Below are positions 8,171 to 15,387 of a DNA stretch of 64,000 nt, piece by piece. Numbering within the stretch: position 1 is the first letter of the stretch; each line of letters begins with the position of its first letter. The position numbers and the translations under genes were made by a program. The DNA is from JAHFUA01 sp963808725 (lineage in GTDB: Bacteria; Acidobacteriota; Terriglobia; Terriglobales; Acidobacteriaceae), in assembly GCA_963808725.1 (NCBI GenBank), contig CAWEGO010000003.1, positions 310,001-374,000 on the forward strand. The letters run 5' to 3'. Under the pieces are notes generated by a model. That model did not search any database, was not told the DNA's origin, and saw only the letters and a program-made list of their open reading frames with translations.

Positions 8171-8882
8171 ATTGCAGGTGCTCCGGCCGCCAATCGGTCA
8201 GGAGATGCCAATATGCGGCTTCGGCGGGGCGCTTCTTCCTCAGCCATGCCCGCTCTTTGGGCGAGAGCGAGGACTGGCAGAGGGTGTCCTCCCTGTCGAG
8301 GCGGGACTCGCGCAGCCGCGCTTCCAAACGATTCAACGCCCGGTAACGCGCGGAATCGGTGCCGCCCGCGCTCGCAGAAACCTGCTTTGCCAGCGCCACC
8401 ACAAACCCGAGCCGGTTTGACAGATTGTGCAGCCTTGCCTGCCTAACCAGCCAATCGCGGTCCATGTCCGGGTAGTGGAGAAGCAGCCACGGCAACGCTT
8501 CCGTCAACCTCGGCTCTAGGTCGTCTTGGGCCAAGGCGGTCACCAACACTTCGGCGGGGTTGGCCCGCCGCCCCGTACCCAAGGAGGCGAAGCCGGGGTA
8601 CCCCAAAGATGCCAACTGCCGGGCAAGGCTGTGGGCGTCGGCTTCTCCCAATCTCCGCTCGCCGAGCGGCAGGGCTGCGGGGCGCAGCTTGAACACCAGC
8701 ACCGCCTTGCGGGCCAGCCTGTCGCCCAGCCCCCTCTTGCCATGCTCCAACAGGGCCAAATAGGGCTGCGAGATGCCGAGGCGCTCCGCCGCCTTAGCCT
8801 GTGTCAAGCCGCGCCGCTTGCGTGCCACCCTGAGTTCTTGTGCGGTCACACCACCTCCAGCCAGCTTATGATCTCCCTTCAT
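8163..8882 (-). CDS. XRE-type HTH regulator paired with nucleotidyltransferase
   Basis: N-terminal XRE helix-turn-helix (RVARKRRGLTQAKAAERLG ... ISQPYLALLEHGKRG) followed by a long helical region (LARQLASLGYPGFASLG ... LHNLSNRLGFVVALAKQVS) and a basic C-terminus. It overlaps the downstream DUF6036 gene by 8 bases, implying one transcript and probably antitoxin plus autorepressor roles. Start is uncertain: ATG at 8882 is used, but GTG at 8849 has GGAGG just upstream and would leave the 20-bp palindrome at 8884-8903 cleanly in the promoter. Family assignment of the HTH is firm; the TA role is inferred. Confidence 0.8.
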   Translation of the reverse strand: MKGDHKLAGGGVTAQELRVARKRRGLTQAKAAERLGISQPYLALLEHGKRGLGDRLARKAVLVFKLRPAALPLGERRLGEADAHSLARQLASLGYPGFASLGTGRRANPAEVLVTALAQDDLEPRLTEALPWLLLHYPDMDRDWLVRQARLHNLSNRLGFVVALAKQVSASAGGTDSARYRALNRLEARLRESRLDREDTLCQSSLSPKERAWLRKKRPAEAAYWHLLTDWRPEHLQYV

Positions 8883-8883
8883 T

Positions 8884-8903
8884 TTATTGCAAAACTGTAA
8901 TAA
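8884..8903. promoter_or_regulatory. 20-bp imperfect palindrome, candidate operator
   Basis: TTATTGCAAAACTGTAATAA has half-sites TTATTgCA and TGtAATAA. It fills the 30-bp gap between the HTH gene and the upstream J-domain gene, where the XRE protein would be expected to bind its own promoter. Binding is not shown. Confidence 0.5.
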
Positions 8904-8913
8904 CCCCATTTTT

Positions 8914-9546
8914 CTACGCCCTCTGTCTGAGCAACTGGAAAGCCTCATTGAGTCGCGCCGTGCGTCGGGTTGCGAAGGTCTTTAGCTCGTCCGCCATGCT
9001 TTCAAGTTTGTCCGGGTGCCACTGGGACACCTTGCGGTGGTAGGCGCTCGCCAATTCTTCCGGCGTGCATCCGGGATCGACGCCCAACAACTCGCAGGCT
9101 TCGGTCTTGGTGACTGGGCCTGTCGGCTCGGCGAAGCCCGCCTCGCGCCTTTTCCGAGCACGATCCTCGATGCGTTGTCGCTGCCGGATCAGCGCCACCG
9201 CGTCGGCCCAGTCCATGTCGGAGATGGAACAGCGCCCGTAAACCAATTCCTCGACGGCTTCCTTTAGGTTGACAGGGAGGAAAAAGTTACCACTTTCAAG
9301 AACCGTGAGGATCTCTTCGGAGGGGAAGCGTCCGCCCATCACGGCTTCCTCAAACCGCATCTTCGCGTCCTCCTCGATTTTGCGCCGCTGCTCCTCTTGA
9401 CGCTGGCGTTCCTGCTCTTGCCTGTATCGTTCTTCTTGCTGCCGCCGTTCCTCTTCTTGCTCCCGCTGTGCCGCTCCCGTCAGGAGTCGATAAATGGCTC
9501 TGATGATCACGCATACCAAAAGGACCGCCACTTCCGCACCGGTCAC
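8914..9546 (-). CDS. Membrane-anchored J-domain (DnaJ-like) protein
   Basis: 210 residues. A single N-terminal TM segment (about 5-22, EVAVLLVCVIIRAIYRLL) is followed by a very charged EER/QEQ coiled coil (25-70), a middle domain, and a C-terminal J domain (about 146-208) with the diagnostic HPD tripeptide at 177-179 (SQWHPDKLE) and helix II AYHRKV. The layout is DjlA-like: a co-chaperone recruiting DnaK at the membrane. Start GTG 9546 has AAGGGGGA upstream. It is the last clear member of a minus-strand accessory cluster that runs to 11842. Confidence 0.88.
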   Translation of the reverse strand: MTGAEVAVLLVCVIIRAIYRLLTGAAQREQEEERRQQEERYRQEQERQRQEEQRRKIEEDAKMRFEEAVMGGRFPSEEILTVLESGNFFLPVNLKEAVEELVYGRCSISDMDWADAVALIRQRQRIEDRARKRREAGFAEPTGPVTKTEACELLGVDPGCTPEELASAYHRKVSQWHPDKLESMADELKTFATRRTARLNEAFQLLRQRA

Positions 9547-9581
9547 GATGCGTATCCCCCTTTTCGCAAAGCGCCCGGATG

Positions 9582-10127
9582 TCAGGGCTTCGACGACAGC
9601 AGTCGCGCCTTCATGGCTCGGAACTCCGGTTCGGACAGGACGCCCGAAGCCCTCAGGTTGGCGAGCCGCTCCAGTGCGGCGAGGGCCTCGTTACCCGCTG
9701 CGTATGGCTGCCGCCCTCCCGGCGTCCTTGCCATGATGAAGGCGGACGCCTGCCGGAACCTGTTTGCCTGCTCTGGTCCAGCGAGAGAAACGCAGTTCGG
9801 GGCGTTGGCAGCACGGACCTTGTTGTCGGTCCTCCAGAAGCTCTTCGGCGTGTTCTGCATTCCGCCCGCCGAGAGTTCGAAGTAGCCGGTGAGCAGGTGG
9901 AACTTGACCTCCGCTCCGGCGATGTTGGCGTAGGGGCATTGGAACGTGTCGGTGCCGAAAATCTGGCCCGTCATCCAGCCGCCCTTCAAGATGATCACCC
10001 GCGAGTCGGCGCAGATGAGTGCTTCGGTGAACGCGCCCCTCAGCTTGATGAACACACGCTCGCCGGGAGCGAGCGTTTGCCGCAGCGTCCTGTCCAGCCG
10101 GTCAGGGATCGGCTCGATCACTTTCAC
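9582..10127 (-). CDS. PH-like domain plus SHOCT protein
   Basis: 181 residues. Residues about 15-95 look like a bacterial PH/YokE-type beta barrel (ERVFIKLRGAFTEALICADSR ... VIILKGG ... IAGAEVKF). The last 30 residues (ALERLANLRASGVLSEPEF and on to LL) are a SHOCT motif, a short oligomerisation helix pair. Start is GTG at 10127, with a second GTG two codons later closer to GGGAGG. PH-SHOCT proteins are widespread in accessory loci, with no agreed function. A perfect 6-bp hairpin (GCCGAG/CTCGGC) lies in the gap just upstream, about 10152-10170. Confidence 0.8.
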   Translation of the reverse strand: MKVIEPIPDRLDRTLRQTLAPGERVFIKLRGAFTEALICADSRVIILKGGWMTGQIFGTDTFQCPYANIAGAEVKFHLLTGYFELSAGGMQNTPKSFWRTDNKVRAANAPNCVSLAGPEQANRFRQASAFIMARTPGGRQPYAAGNEALAALERLANLRASGVLSEPEFRAMKARLLSSKP

Positions 10128-10183
10128 CTCCCTGTTGACGTAGAAGCGTAAGCCGCCGAGTTTTTACTCGGCTGTCGTACTCC

Positions 10184-10648
10184 TTACGGTGCGTGCTTGG
10201 CGAACCTCGCCCGCGCAGCCTGCTTCACGGCCTCGGGGACGCCCGGACAATGGTGGGCGAAATGCCGGTCTTCAACCTCCGGGCTGTAGTCCGCGTACAC
10301 GTGGTCGCAATGGAGACACCAGCCGACGACCTCGTCGGGTGGGCTGGCAATGCATCCGCATTCGCAGTGGGGCCGTGCTTCCCATTGCTCCCGCAGGCGC
10401 TCTGTCTCGGCTTCCTTCGCGGCAGACATGAATTCCGCGATGCGGCGCTCCTCCTCGGGCTTGTGCTCAGGGCACGCCTTAAGCTCAACAGGACACCCGC
10501 TATGGTCGTAGCCATTTATCGGGAGATCGCAGATGCAGGAGCAGTCATCGGAGCACTGGTAGTCGTGCCCGCCGATGTCGCAGAAGTGCCGGTGTGAGAA
10601 CCTAGAACTGACGTTATCAGCCTTCATTGCGCCGTTGTCAGCCATCAT
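10184..10648 (-). CDS. Cysteine/histidine-rich protein, 154 aa
   Basis: Start at ATG 10648, whose first bases overlap the TGA of the upstream small zinc-ribbon gene (ATGA), with GGAG 4-5 bases before. It contains many possible metal ligands: HRHFCDIGGHDYQCSDDCSC, CDLPINGYDHSGCP, ARPHCECGC, VGWCLHCDH and FAHHCPG. A charged helix (EEERRIAEFMSAAKEAE) separates the Cys blocks. It probably binds two or three zinc ions; no named family recognised. Confidence 0.75.
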   Translation of the reverse strand: MMADNGAMKADNVSSRFSHRHFCDIGGHDYQCSDDCSCICDLPINGYDHSGCPVELKACPEHKPEEERRIAEFMSAAKEAETERLREQWEARPHCECGCIASPPDEVVGWCLHCDHVYADYSPEVEDRHFAHHCPGVPEAVKQAARARFAKHAP

Positions 10649-10818
10649 TCCGCTCCAGTCGGTTGGATCGTGCCACAGTCGTCGCATTGGACGACCTTCC
10701 CTCTCAGCGTGAGGCTGCGTCCATGGCAGCTGGTGCAGGACAGCAGCACGGCGCAGCCAATCTCCTCCTCTGCCGGATTGTCGAGCAGGCGGTTCCATCT
10801 TGCGTCTTCGGCAGCCAT
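10645..10818 (-). CDS. Small zinc-ribbon-like protein, 57 aa
   Basis: ATG at 10818 opens MAADARW-like sequence (MAAEDARWNRLLDNPAEE) and the protein ends with a CxxC pair, CTSCHGRSLTLRGKVV, then CDDCGTIQPTGAE. Two CxxC knuckles 15 residues apart are a standard zinc ribbon. The stop overlaps the start of the next Cys-rich gene by four bases, showing it is a genuine member of the operon. It is too short to have been noticed by length-filtered gene finding. Confidence 0.75.
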   Translation of the reverse strand: MAAEDARWNRLLDNPAEEEIGCAVLLSCTSCHGRSLTLRGKVVQCDDCGTIQPTGAE

Positions 10819-10878
10819 GTCTCTGTCCTTATTGCGAACGGTCCGGGCGCAGAAGCAATCCGTTGCGATGCCGCACTC

Positions 10879-11256
10879 CTATTTGTCGCCATTCCCCGGA
10901 AAGGTGCGCCTGAGCAGTTTGCCTTGTAGGGTGTTCTGCTTCCGCTTTTGGGGTTCTTGATATTGCTCGGGATGGATCGCCCACTTTATCGGATCGCAAA
11001 CCCACGCTTTTGCCCCGTCAGGGAGATCGATGAGGCTCATTGCGTAATGGGGGTAGCATTCATGGCATAGCTCGCAGCACTCGACGTTCAGGTGGCGGAA
11101 GTCCTCGCAGGTCCTGATGTCCGTGTCCGGCAGCCTTCGGTTGAGTTCGACGACGACTTCCTCGCAGTCAGTTTCATCGCTGCATTGCGGCTCCTCGATG
11201 TCCACGGGACACCTGCATTCATTCAGCGTCTTCGCAATGATCTCTGCCTTGGTCAT
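10879..11256 (-). CDS. Cysteine-rich acidic protein, 125 aa
   Basis: Starts MTKAEIIAKTLNECRCPVDI and carries clustered cysteines (CRCP, CSDETDCEE, CEDF, CCELCHECYPH) consistent with metal binding. Its ATG overlaps the TGA of the truncated recombinase gene by four bases (ATGA at 11253-11256), so translation is coupled. No family recognised; it is the third Cys-rich product of this cluster. Confidence 0.75.
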   Translation of the reverse strand: MTKAEIIAKTLNECRCPVDIEEPQCSDETDCEEVVVELNRRLPDTDIRTCEDFRHLNVECCELCHECYPHYAMSLIDLPDGAKAWVCDPIKWAIHPEQYQEPQKRKQNTLQGKLLRRTFPGNGDK

Positions 11257-11432
11257 GACTGTGCTTGTCCCGGTCGCCGTGCTTTCGTCCCGCTGATGCC
11301 GTGATCTGTGTACTCGCGAACGATCTGGAGGCCGCGCTGGCCGGCGAACTGAAGAAGCTCGCGCAGTTGGGTCTCGGGATGCTGATCCACAGTCGAGACG
11401 CGACAGTACAACGCGGCTCTCTTTATCGGCAC
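11253..11432 (-). CDS. Truncated serine recombinase, catalytic N-terminus only
   Basis: GTG at 11432 with AAAGGAG six bases upstream opens a 59-residue protein: VPIKRAALYCRVSTVDQ (the nucleophile Ser in CRVST) and then GLQIVREYTDHGISGTKARR. This is the first third of a resolvase/invertase domain. The family would continue into the RPGLD..., Arg-rich active-site helix and the E-helix, but here it stops at RRPGQAQS. The start overlaps the phosphatase stop by 10 bases and the stop overlaps the next start by 4, so the short form is locked into an operon. It cannot be an active recombinase as it stands. Confidence 0.8.
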   Translation of the reverse strand: MPIKRAALYCRVSTVDQHPETQLRELLQFAGQRGLQIVREYTDHGISGTKARRPGQAQS

Positions 11433-11842
11433 AGGTGCTCCTTTACGCTCTTCAGAAGTACTGGCGAGGGGTCGATCACTGGACGAAGTTCAGCGATGTC
11501 GAGCAGGGCACTCTCGATGTGTAGGTATCCGACGCGGTGCATCCAAGCGGCGGCAAAGATCGGTGAGCGGCTCGTCCCGCCGGCGCAGTGGAGCAGGACT
11601 TTCCCATTGCGGATGTGCTTCGCTATGGCAGCCATGATCGCCTCGAAACGCTGGAGGGGGACGGGGCGGGAGTCGTCAACCGGGATGTGCACATATTCGA
11701 TCTCTCGCCCTTTCGGCAGGACCTCCGCGGCGGCGCAGAGCGAAATGACCGCTGTGATTCCTTCTGGGTTGGCGGTTGCAAGCCGCTCGGCATCCTTGAT
11801 TCCGCCGAGGAACAAGCGTGAACAGATTCTGGACATGGGCAT
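11423..11842 (-). CDS. Dual-specificity protein phosphatase
   Basis: 139 residues, with the cysteine-phosphatase P-loop HCAGGTSRS (Cys86 to Arg92, CX5R plus Ser) and a candidate general-acid Asp in VDDSRP (56-57). The fold order (LFLGGIKDAERL, ITAVISLCA, IEYVHIPV, IMAAIAKHI) is that of a compact DSP. Several Met codons lie close to GGAGG; ATG 11842 is used, ATG 11836 has better spacing. It is the first gene of the minus-strand cluster. It should dephosphorylate Ser/Thr/Tyr residues; the substrate is unknown. Confidence 0.9.
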   Translation of the reverse strand: MPMSRICSRLFLGGIKDAERLATANPEGITAVISLCAAAEVLPKGREIEYVHIPVDDSRPVPLQRFEAIMAAIAKHIRNGKVLLHCAGGTSRSPIFAAAWMHRVGYLHIESALLDIAELRPVIDPSPVLLKSVKEHLCR

Positions 11843-12196
11843 CAGCCTCCTCTCAATTTTCTATGTGCCAACTTGAGGAATAGATTGGGGAATGTAACGG
11901 TCGGAACTCAGACGCCCTAAGCTAGCCGATGCCTTATCGCGAACAGGACGGCAATCTTTTTGTCGATGCTGAAAGGCTTCGTTCCACCCCTAATATACCG
12001 ACCAGGCACGCAAATTGGGTAGCGCCGTAAGTCCCTCTGGTTACTGGAGATTTTCCCCTCCAATTAGCCAATTTGTCGGGCGTATTGGTATATCAAGAGT
12101 AGGAAGCGATGAATCGGGACCTCACGGCGACCTTGTCGTGAGATCGCCTCCTCTCCCCCAGTTCCACATGTCAGTCACCGATGGAAAGAGAGCGCC
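11843..12196. other. Divergent intergenic region, 354 bp
   Basis: Lies between the minus-strand cluster (starting at 11842) and the plus-strand pair (starting at 12197), so it should hold both promoters. It is more AT-rich than its surroundings, with AT-rich stretches around 11870-11890 and 11940-12000. No long inverted repeat or credible ORF was found. Confidence 0.45.
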
Positions 12197-12331
12197 ATGC
12201 AGATCGGCGAGCCGCTTCGCACTGTGATTGTTGAGCCGTTGGAGCTTCCCGCCGGGCATCCCGAGAGCGACCCCGAGCCGGAGCCCCCTGCTCCGCAGCC
12301 CGAGCCCGAGAAGGTGCCCGTAACGCCGTGA
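12197..12331 (+). CDS. 44-aa Pro/Glu-rich small protein
   Basis: MQIGEPLRTVIVEPLELP leads into a tail of alternating Pro and Glu (PEPEPPAPQPEPEKVP). I recognise this pattern (MxIG.P.RT..VEP.E.P) as a recurrent small bacterial protein, without a known role. The last four bases overlap the GTG start of the next gene (GTGA), so the two are coupled. The beta-strand-like head with an acidic polyproline tail suggests an adaptor rather than an enzyme. Confidence 0.75.
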   Translation: MQIGEPLRTVIVEPLELPAGHPESDPEPEPPAPQPEPEKVPVTP

Positions 12332-13176
12332 ACATACCGGACTACATCTCGCCGATAGTCGCCTACCGCGTCTGGCAGTGGGACGCCGTCGGGCTCAAGT
12401 CCCTGAACAACGAGCTGTGGATTCCCGACCACTGTCTTGCCGCCTCCTGTCGCGGCTACAGAGTCTGGAAGGCCGCCAAGGGCGAGGCTGCGCTACTTGA
12501 CGGGCACGAGCCGCCGCATCATGACTGTCGCTGCGGAGTCTATGCCGCCAAGAACTTCGCGCACTTGCGGAAGATCGGGTACGCAGACTACGGAGTGCAC
12601 GGCGAGGTCTACCTGTGGGGCAGGGTGGTCGAGCACCATTTCGGCTACCGTGCGCAGTACGCCTACCCCAAGAGCCTCGTCCTGCCGCCCGACACCATCC
12701 CGTTCCGGATGTCCACGGTCGAATCTCGCTTGCAAACCTTGATGGCTTACGGGGCGGACATTTTCATTCCCGGCAAGGCGGGGAACATCCCGCTATGGTC
12801 GAAGGAATCCGGCTACAACCCGGCAGGGCTCGACCGGCTGGTCGAGAAACGCCAGCGGTGGTATTCGCAGCGCGAACAGGAGCGCACCCTCAAAGCGGGC
12901 GACCGGGTGGCGGTGCTTGGCAAGGGGATCGGCATAGTTGAATCGGCCAACGACAACGAAGTCGGCGTGCGGATGTGGAACATCTCTAACGAAGTCGGCT
13001 ACGTCAACCCTCTTCTCAGAGGGTTTTGCTTTTTCTCAGGTACACTTCGGCCTCAGCGCCGAAGCACTCCGTTGTTGGAGCATCACGGTTCATCTGCTTC
13101 CACCCGTTCCCTGGCTCGGTCCTTTTCATCTTACGGTGTGCCCACCAAACATCTCTTCGATCACTCAGGACCATGA
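12328..13176 (+). CDS. AYRVWQW-type hypothetical protein, possibly run-on
   Basis: The N-terminal domain (about 8-130) has IVAYRVWQWDAVGLKSLN, HDCRCGVYAAKN, VHGEVYLWGRVVEHHFGYRA and YAYPKSLVLP, an uncharacterised family often with Cys/His in the HEAPHxxCxCGIYAAK-like segment (HEPPHHDCRCGVYA here). A helical region follows, and a C-terminal SH3-like strand block (GDRVAVLGKGIGIVESAND). After about residue 232 the sequence becomes implausible and crosses a terminator-like hairpin at 13006-13034, so the natural stop was probably lost when the IS110 region was acquired. Confidence 0.7.
   Translation: MNIPDYISPIVAYRVWQWDAVGLKSLNNELWIPDHCLAASCRGYRVWKAAKGEAALLDGHEPPHHDCRCGVYAAKNFAHLRKIGYADYGVHGEVYLWGRVVEHHFGYRAQYAYPKSLVLPPDTIPFRMSTVESRLQTLMAYGADIFIPGKAGNIPLWSKESGYNPAGLDRLVEKRQRWYSQREQERTLKAGDRVAVLGKGIGIVESANDNEVGVRMWNISNEVGYVNPLLRGFCFFSGTLRPQRRSTPLLEHHGSSASTRSLARSFSSYGVPTKHLFDHSGP
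13006..13034 (+). terminator. Intrinsic-terminator-like hairpin
   Basis: AACCCTC and GAGGGTT form a 7-bp stem around TTCTCA, followed by TTGCTTTTT. It lies inside the 3' part of the 12328 reading frame. More hairpins (CTTCGGC/GCCGAAG, CTCCCC/GGGGAG) follow to about 13210. Confidence 0.55.
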
Positions 13177-13234
13177 GGAGTAGTTCGGACTCCCCACTCG
13201 CGCGGGGAGGCGGATAGCCTATTCAGGGGTCCGG

Positions 13235-14302
13235 TCACTGCCTTGCAGGACCATGTTCACAATCAGGCATTTCCGCATGGGCTTCCCCGTTCCGCCGTGT
13301 ACGCCGGCAGAACTCTTCATAGTCGATCTGATCTCTCATCATGATCCACAGCCGGATTCCCAGCTTGCGGCCGGTGGCCACGGTAGCTTTGCCGAGCCCT
13401 TTCTGCGCCAGCTTGCGGCGAAAGAACCGCTTCAGCGCGTCATCCCGCCGCGCCGCGTGGCCCACCGCTTCGCACCACAGAAACCGGACCAGCGCGTTGC
13501 CCTGCTTGGTCAGGGCGCCACAGCGCTGGCGGCCGGCGCTGGAGAACTCGCTCGGAATCATCCCCACATAGCTGGCCACCGCCTTGCCGTCGGCAAAGCG
13601 CGTCGCATCGCCTAGAAATACCTCCGTCGCCAGCCCCGTAATCGGGCCCACGCCAGGATGCGTCATCAACCGGCGCGCCTGCGGACGCTGTTCGGCGCAG
13701 GCTGCCACCGTCTTGTCCAGCGCTTCGATCTCGGTCTGCAGTTGCCGGTAGGTGCGGACCAGCGCATCCCGCCGTTGTGTCCTGTACGGCGGCAGCGCCA
13801 GTGAGCCGATCGCCTCCAGGCCAGCCTTGCTCCACAGCGAGGTGCCGCGGCGTAGACCGTGACTTAAGGCAATCGACTGCAACGCGTTCTGCATCCGCAC
13901 CCGGATGCGCACCCACTGATGGCGATACAGCAACAGCTCGCGCACATCGCGCTGCTCCACCGTAGGCATCCAGATTTTCGGGAAGCGATCCTCGGCCAGC
14001 AGGTTCAAGAGCAGCATGGCGTCACGCCGATCGTGCTTTTGCTTCCGCGGCTCGCAGGCACGGATCTTGGCTGGGTGTCCGACCTGGCACTCCACACCCA
14101 GCTCATCCATCAGTTCCAGGAACCAGTGCATCGAGCCAGTCGCTTCAATGCCCACCCGCACTGGACCGGGTAGTCCAGCATAAAACTCCCGTACTTGCTC
14201 GCCCTCGTGTGCGAGGACACGCTCTTCCACCTCACCGGTATCGACATCGAGCATCGCCAACGTCTGCTGTCGGGAATGCAAATCACAACCTATAATGCGC
14301 AT
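13235..14302 (-). CDS. IS110-family DEDD transposase
   Basis: 355 residues from ATG 14302, chosen because GAAGGAGG lies 6 bases upstream. The N-terminal RuvC-like domain gives MRIIGCDLHSRQQT (first catalytic Asp, residue 7), GIEATGSMHW (Glu) and KHDRRDAMLLL (paired Asp). The C-terminal transposase_20 domain has LMTHPGVGPITGLA, YVGMIPSEFSSAGRQR and TKQGNALVRFLWCEA with the conserved Ser that acts in strand exchange. Length and all motifs match an intact IS110 recombinase, so it may still be active. Confidence 0.95.
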   Translation of the reverse strand: MRIIGCDLHSRQQTLAMLDVDTGEVEERVLAHEGEQVREFYAGLPGPVRVGIEATGSMHWFLELMDELGVECQVGHPAKIRACEPRKQKHDRRDAMLLLNLLAEDRFPKIWMPTVEQRDVRELLLYRHQWVRIRVRMQNALQSIALSHGLRRGTSLWSKAGLEAIGSLALPPYRTQRRDALVRTYRQLQTEIEALDKTVAACAEQRPQARRLMTHPGVGPITGLATEVFLGDATRFADGKAVASYVGMIPSEFSSAGRQRCGALTKQGNALVRFLWCEAVGHAARRDDALKRFFRRKLAQKGLGKATVATGRKLGIRLWIMMRDQIDYEEFCRRTRRNGEAHAEMPDCEHGPARQ

Positions 14303-14564
14303 CTCGGCCTCCTTCGGTCCGAGCCACTCTTTCGGTTTGGAAGCCAAAACAGTGTACTCAGGCCGCTCGCGAGGCCGACTTCGTTATTCCATCAGGGTTT
14401 ATTTCCTGTTTTCACAAAAACAGATCAGGTGGAACCGACAAAACTGGCGTTGGGAATCGGACGGCACGGGGACGTTCCACCAGAGGATGTCGTGCCGCAT
14501 GCCGTCCGTAGGGTGTCACGCTCGCAGTGCCTAGTGCGGGTGGTGCGACCCATACTGTCCGATT
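14303..14564 (-). ncRNA. Candidate bridge RNA region of the IS110 element
   Basis: Non-coding DNA directly upstream of the transposase contains several perfect complementary arms: 14406-14412 with 14417-14423 (7 bp), 14428-14435 with 14474-14481 (8 bp), 14458-14466 with 14500-14508 (9 bp), and 14455-14462 with 14557-14564 (8 bp, alternative to the previous one). IS110 elements are known to encode a bridge RNA in a non-coding flank, with target- and donor-binding loops. The assignment here is by position and structure only; guide loops were not matched to the junctions because the ends are uncertain. Confidence 0.5.
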
Positions 14565-14573
14565 TGGAAGAAT

Positions 14574-14762
14574 ATGGACGAACCCAAGCCGAAGATCCAG
14601 TTCCGGGTGAACGGAATCATCATCCCCCGCCTGTCCGTGCGCAGGGAGATCGTGCTCGACAGCGAGGGCGACCTTACGCCCTGTGGCAAGGCGCAGATCG
14701 TGATCCACGACTGGCACATCGGAGCCATGCCGCTGGACGACAACGAAAATCTCTGGGACTGA
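14574..14762 (+). CDS. Hypothetical protein, 62 aa
   Basis: MDEPKPKIQFRVNGIIIPRL is followed by a strand-rich domain ending MPLDDNENLWD. GGAAG lies 5 bases before the ATG. No family recognised. It sits between the IS110 element and the response-regulator remnant, with 2 bases to the next ATG. Confidence 0.55.
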   Translation: MDEPKPKIQFRVNGIIIPRLSVRREIVLDSEGDLTPCGKAQIVIHDWHIGAMPLDDNENLWD

Positions 14763-14764
14763 AC

Positions 14765-15256
14765 ATGGTGCTGCTGGGCAGCCGCAACGGCGTGAACCTG
14801 TTCGACACCATGGCCGGGCTGAAGGCGTCGCGTCCCGGCCTGAAGATCATCGTGACCGGCTCGGGCGCCGATGACGAGACCATCCTGAAAGCGCTGGCCG
14901 CCGAGGCCATGGGGTATGTGTATGAGGCGGCTGCGCCGCTGGAGTTCGTGCAAGCTATTCGCATGGTGAACCAGGGATCAGTCTGGGCGCCGCGCCGCGT
15001 GCTCTCCACGTTCATCGAGCGCGTCACCACCTCGCCCGGGCGCATCTTCCCCGCCGGGCGTGTCAGCTTCACCGACCGGGAGAAGGAAGTGCTCGAGCTA
15101 CTGGTCGTCGGGCGTTCCAACAAGGAGGTAGGTTCGGTGCTGGGCATCGAGGAGCGCACCGTGAAAGCTCACGTCGCCAAGCTGATGCGCCAAGCTGATG
15201 CGCAAAGCCGGGGTGCAGAGCCGCGTCACCCTCTCCGTACACGCCATCACCCATAA
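14765..15256 (+). pseudogene. NarL/FixJ-type response regulator, both ends damaged
   Basis: The receiver domain starts only in its second half (NLFDTMAGLKASRPGLKIIV ... ALAAEAMGYVYEAAAP), so the phosphoacceptor aspartate is missing. A complete LuxR/NarL HTH follows (FTDREKEVLELLVVGRSNKE then IEERTVKAHVAKLMR). The last helix is destroyed by a 13-bp tandem duplication at 15177-15202, which shifts the frame; without it the gene would read LMRKAGVQSRVTLSVHAITH, the normal family ending. Therefore neither phosphorylation nor normal dimerisation is expected. Confidence 0.85.
15177..15202 (+). repeat. Perfect 13-bp tandem duplication
   Basis: CCAAGCTGATGCG occurs twice head to tail (15177-15189 and 15190-15202) inside the HTH-coding part of the response regulator. 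Thirteen bases is not a multiple of three, so the copy alone explains the frameshift. Confidence 0.95.
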
Positions 15257-15387
15257 CCTGGTTGGGTGAGATGGTGAGATTCGGAGCCGGTGGAACGGGC
15301 GCGACCTACGGCCCGGAAACCAATCCAGTAACCCATTGATTCTAAATGAAATAAGAGCGGCTGAGAAACAAATTTCAATTACACCGC

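Larger units (their letters stand above)
13200..14565 (-). mobile_element. IS110-family insertion sequence
   Basis: One DEDD transposase gene (13235-14302, minus) flanked by about 260 bp of structured non-coding DNA on its 5' side and a short 3' side. IS110 elements lack long terminal inverted repeats and make no target duplication, so the ends given here are estimates: right of the coding gene at 14574, left somewhere between the hairpins near 13040 and 13230. Confidence 0.75.

Noticed and set aside
10152..10170. Perfect hairpin GCCGAG/CTCGGC as a terminator
   Set aside because: No T-run follows on either strand, so it was noted only as a hairpin between two operon genes.
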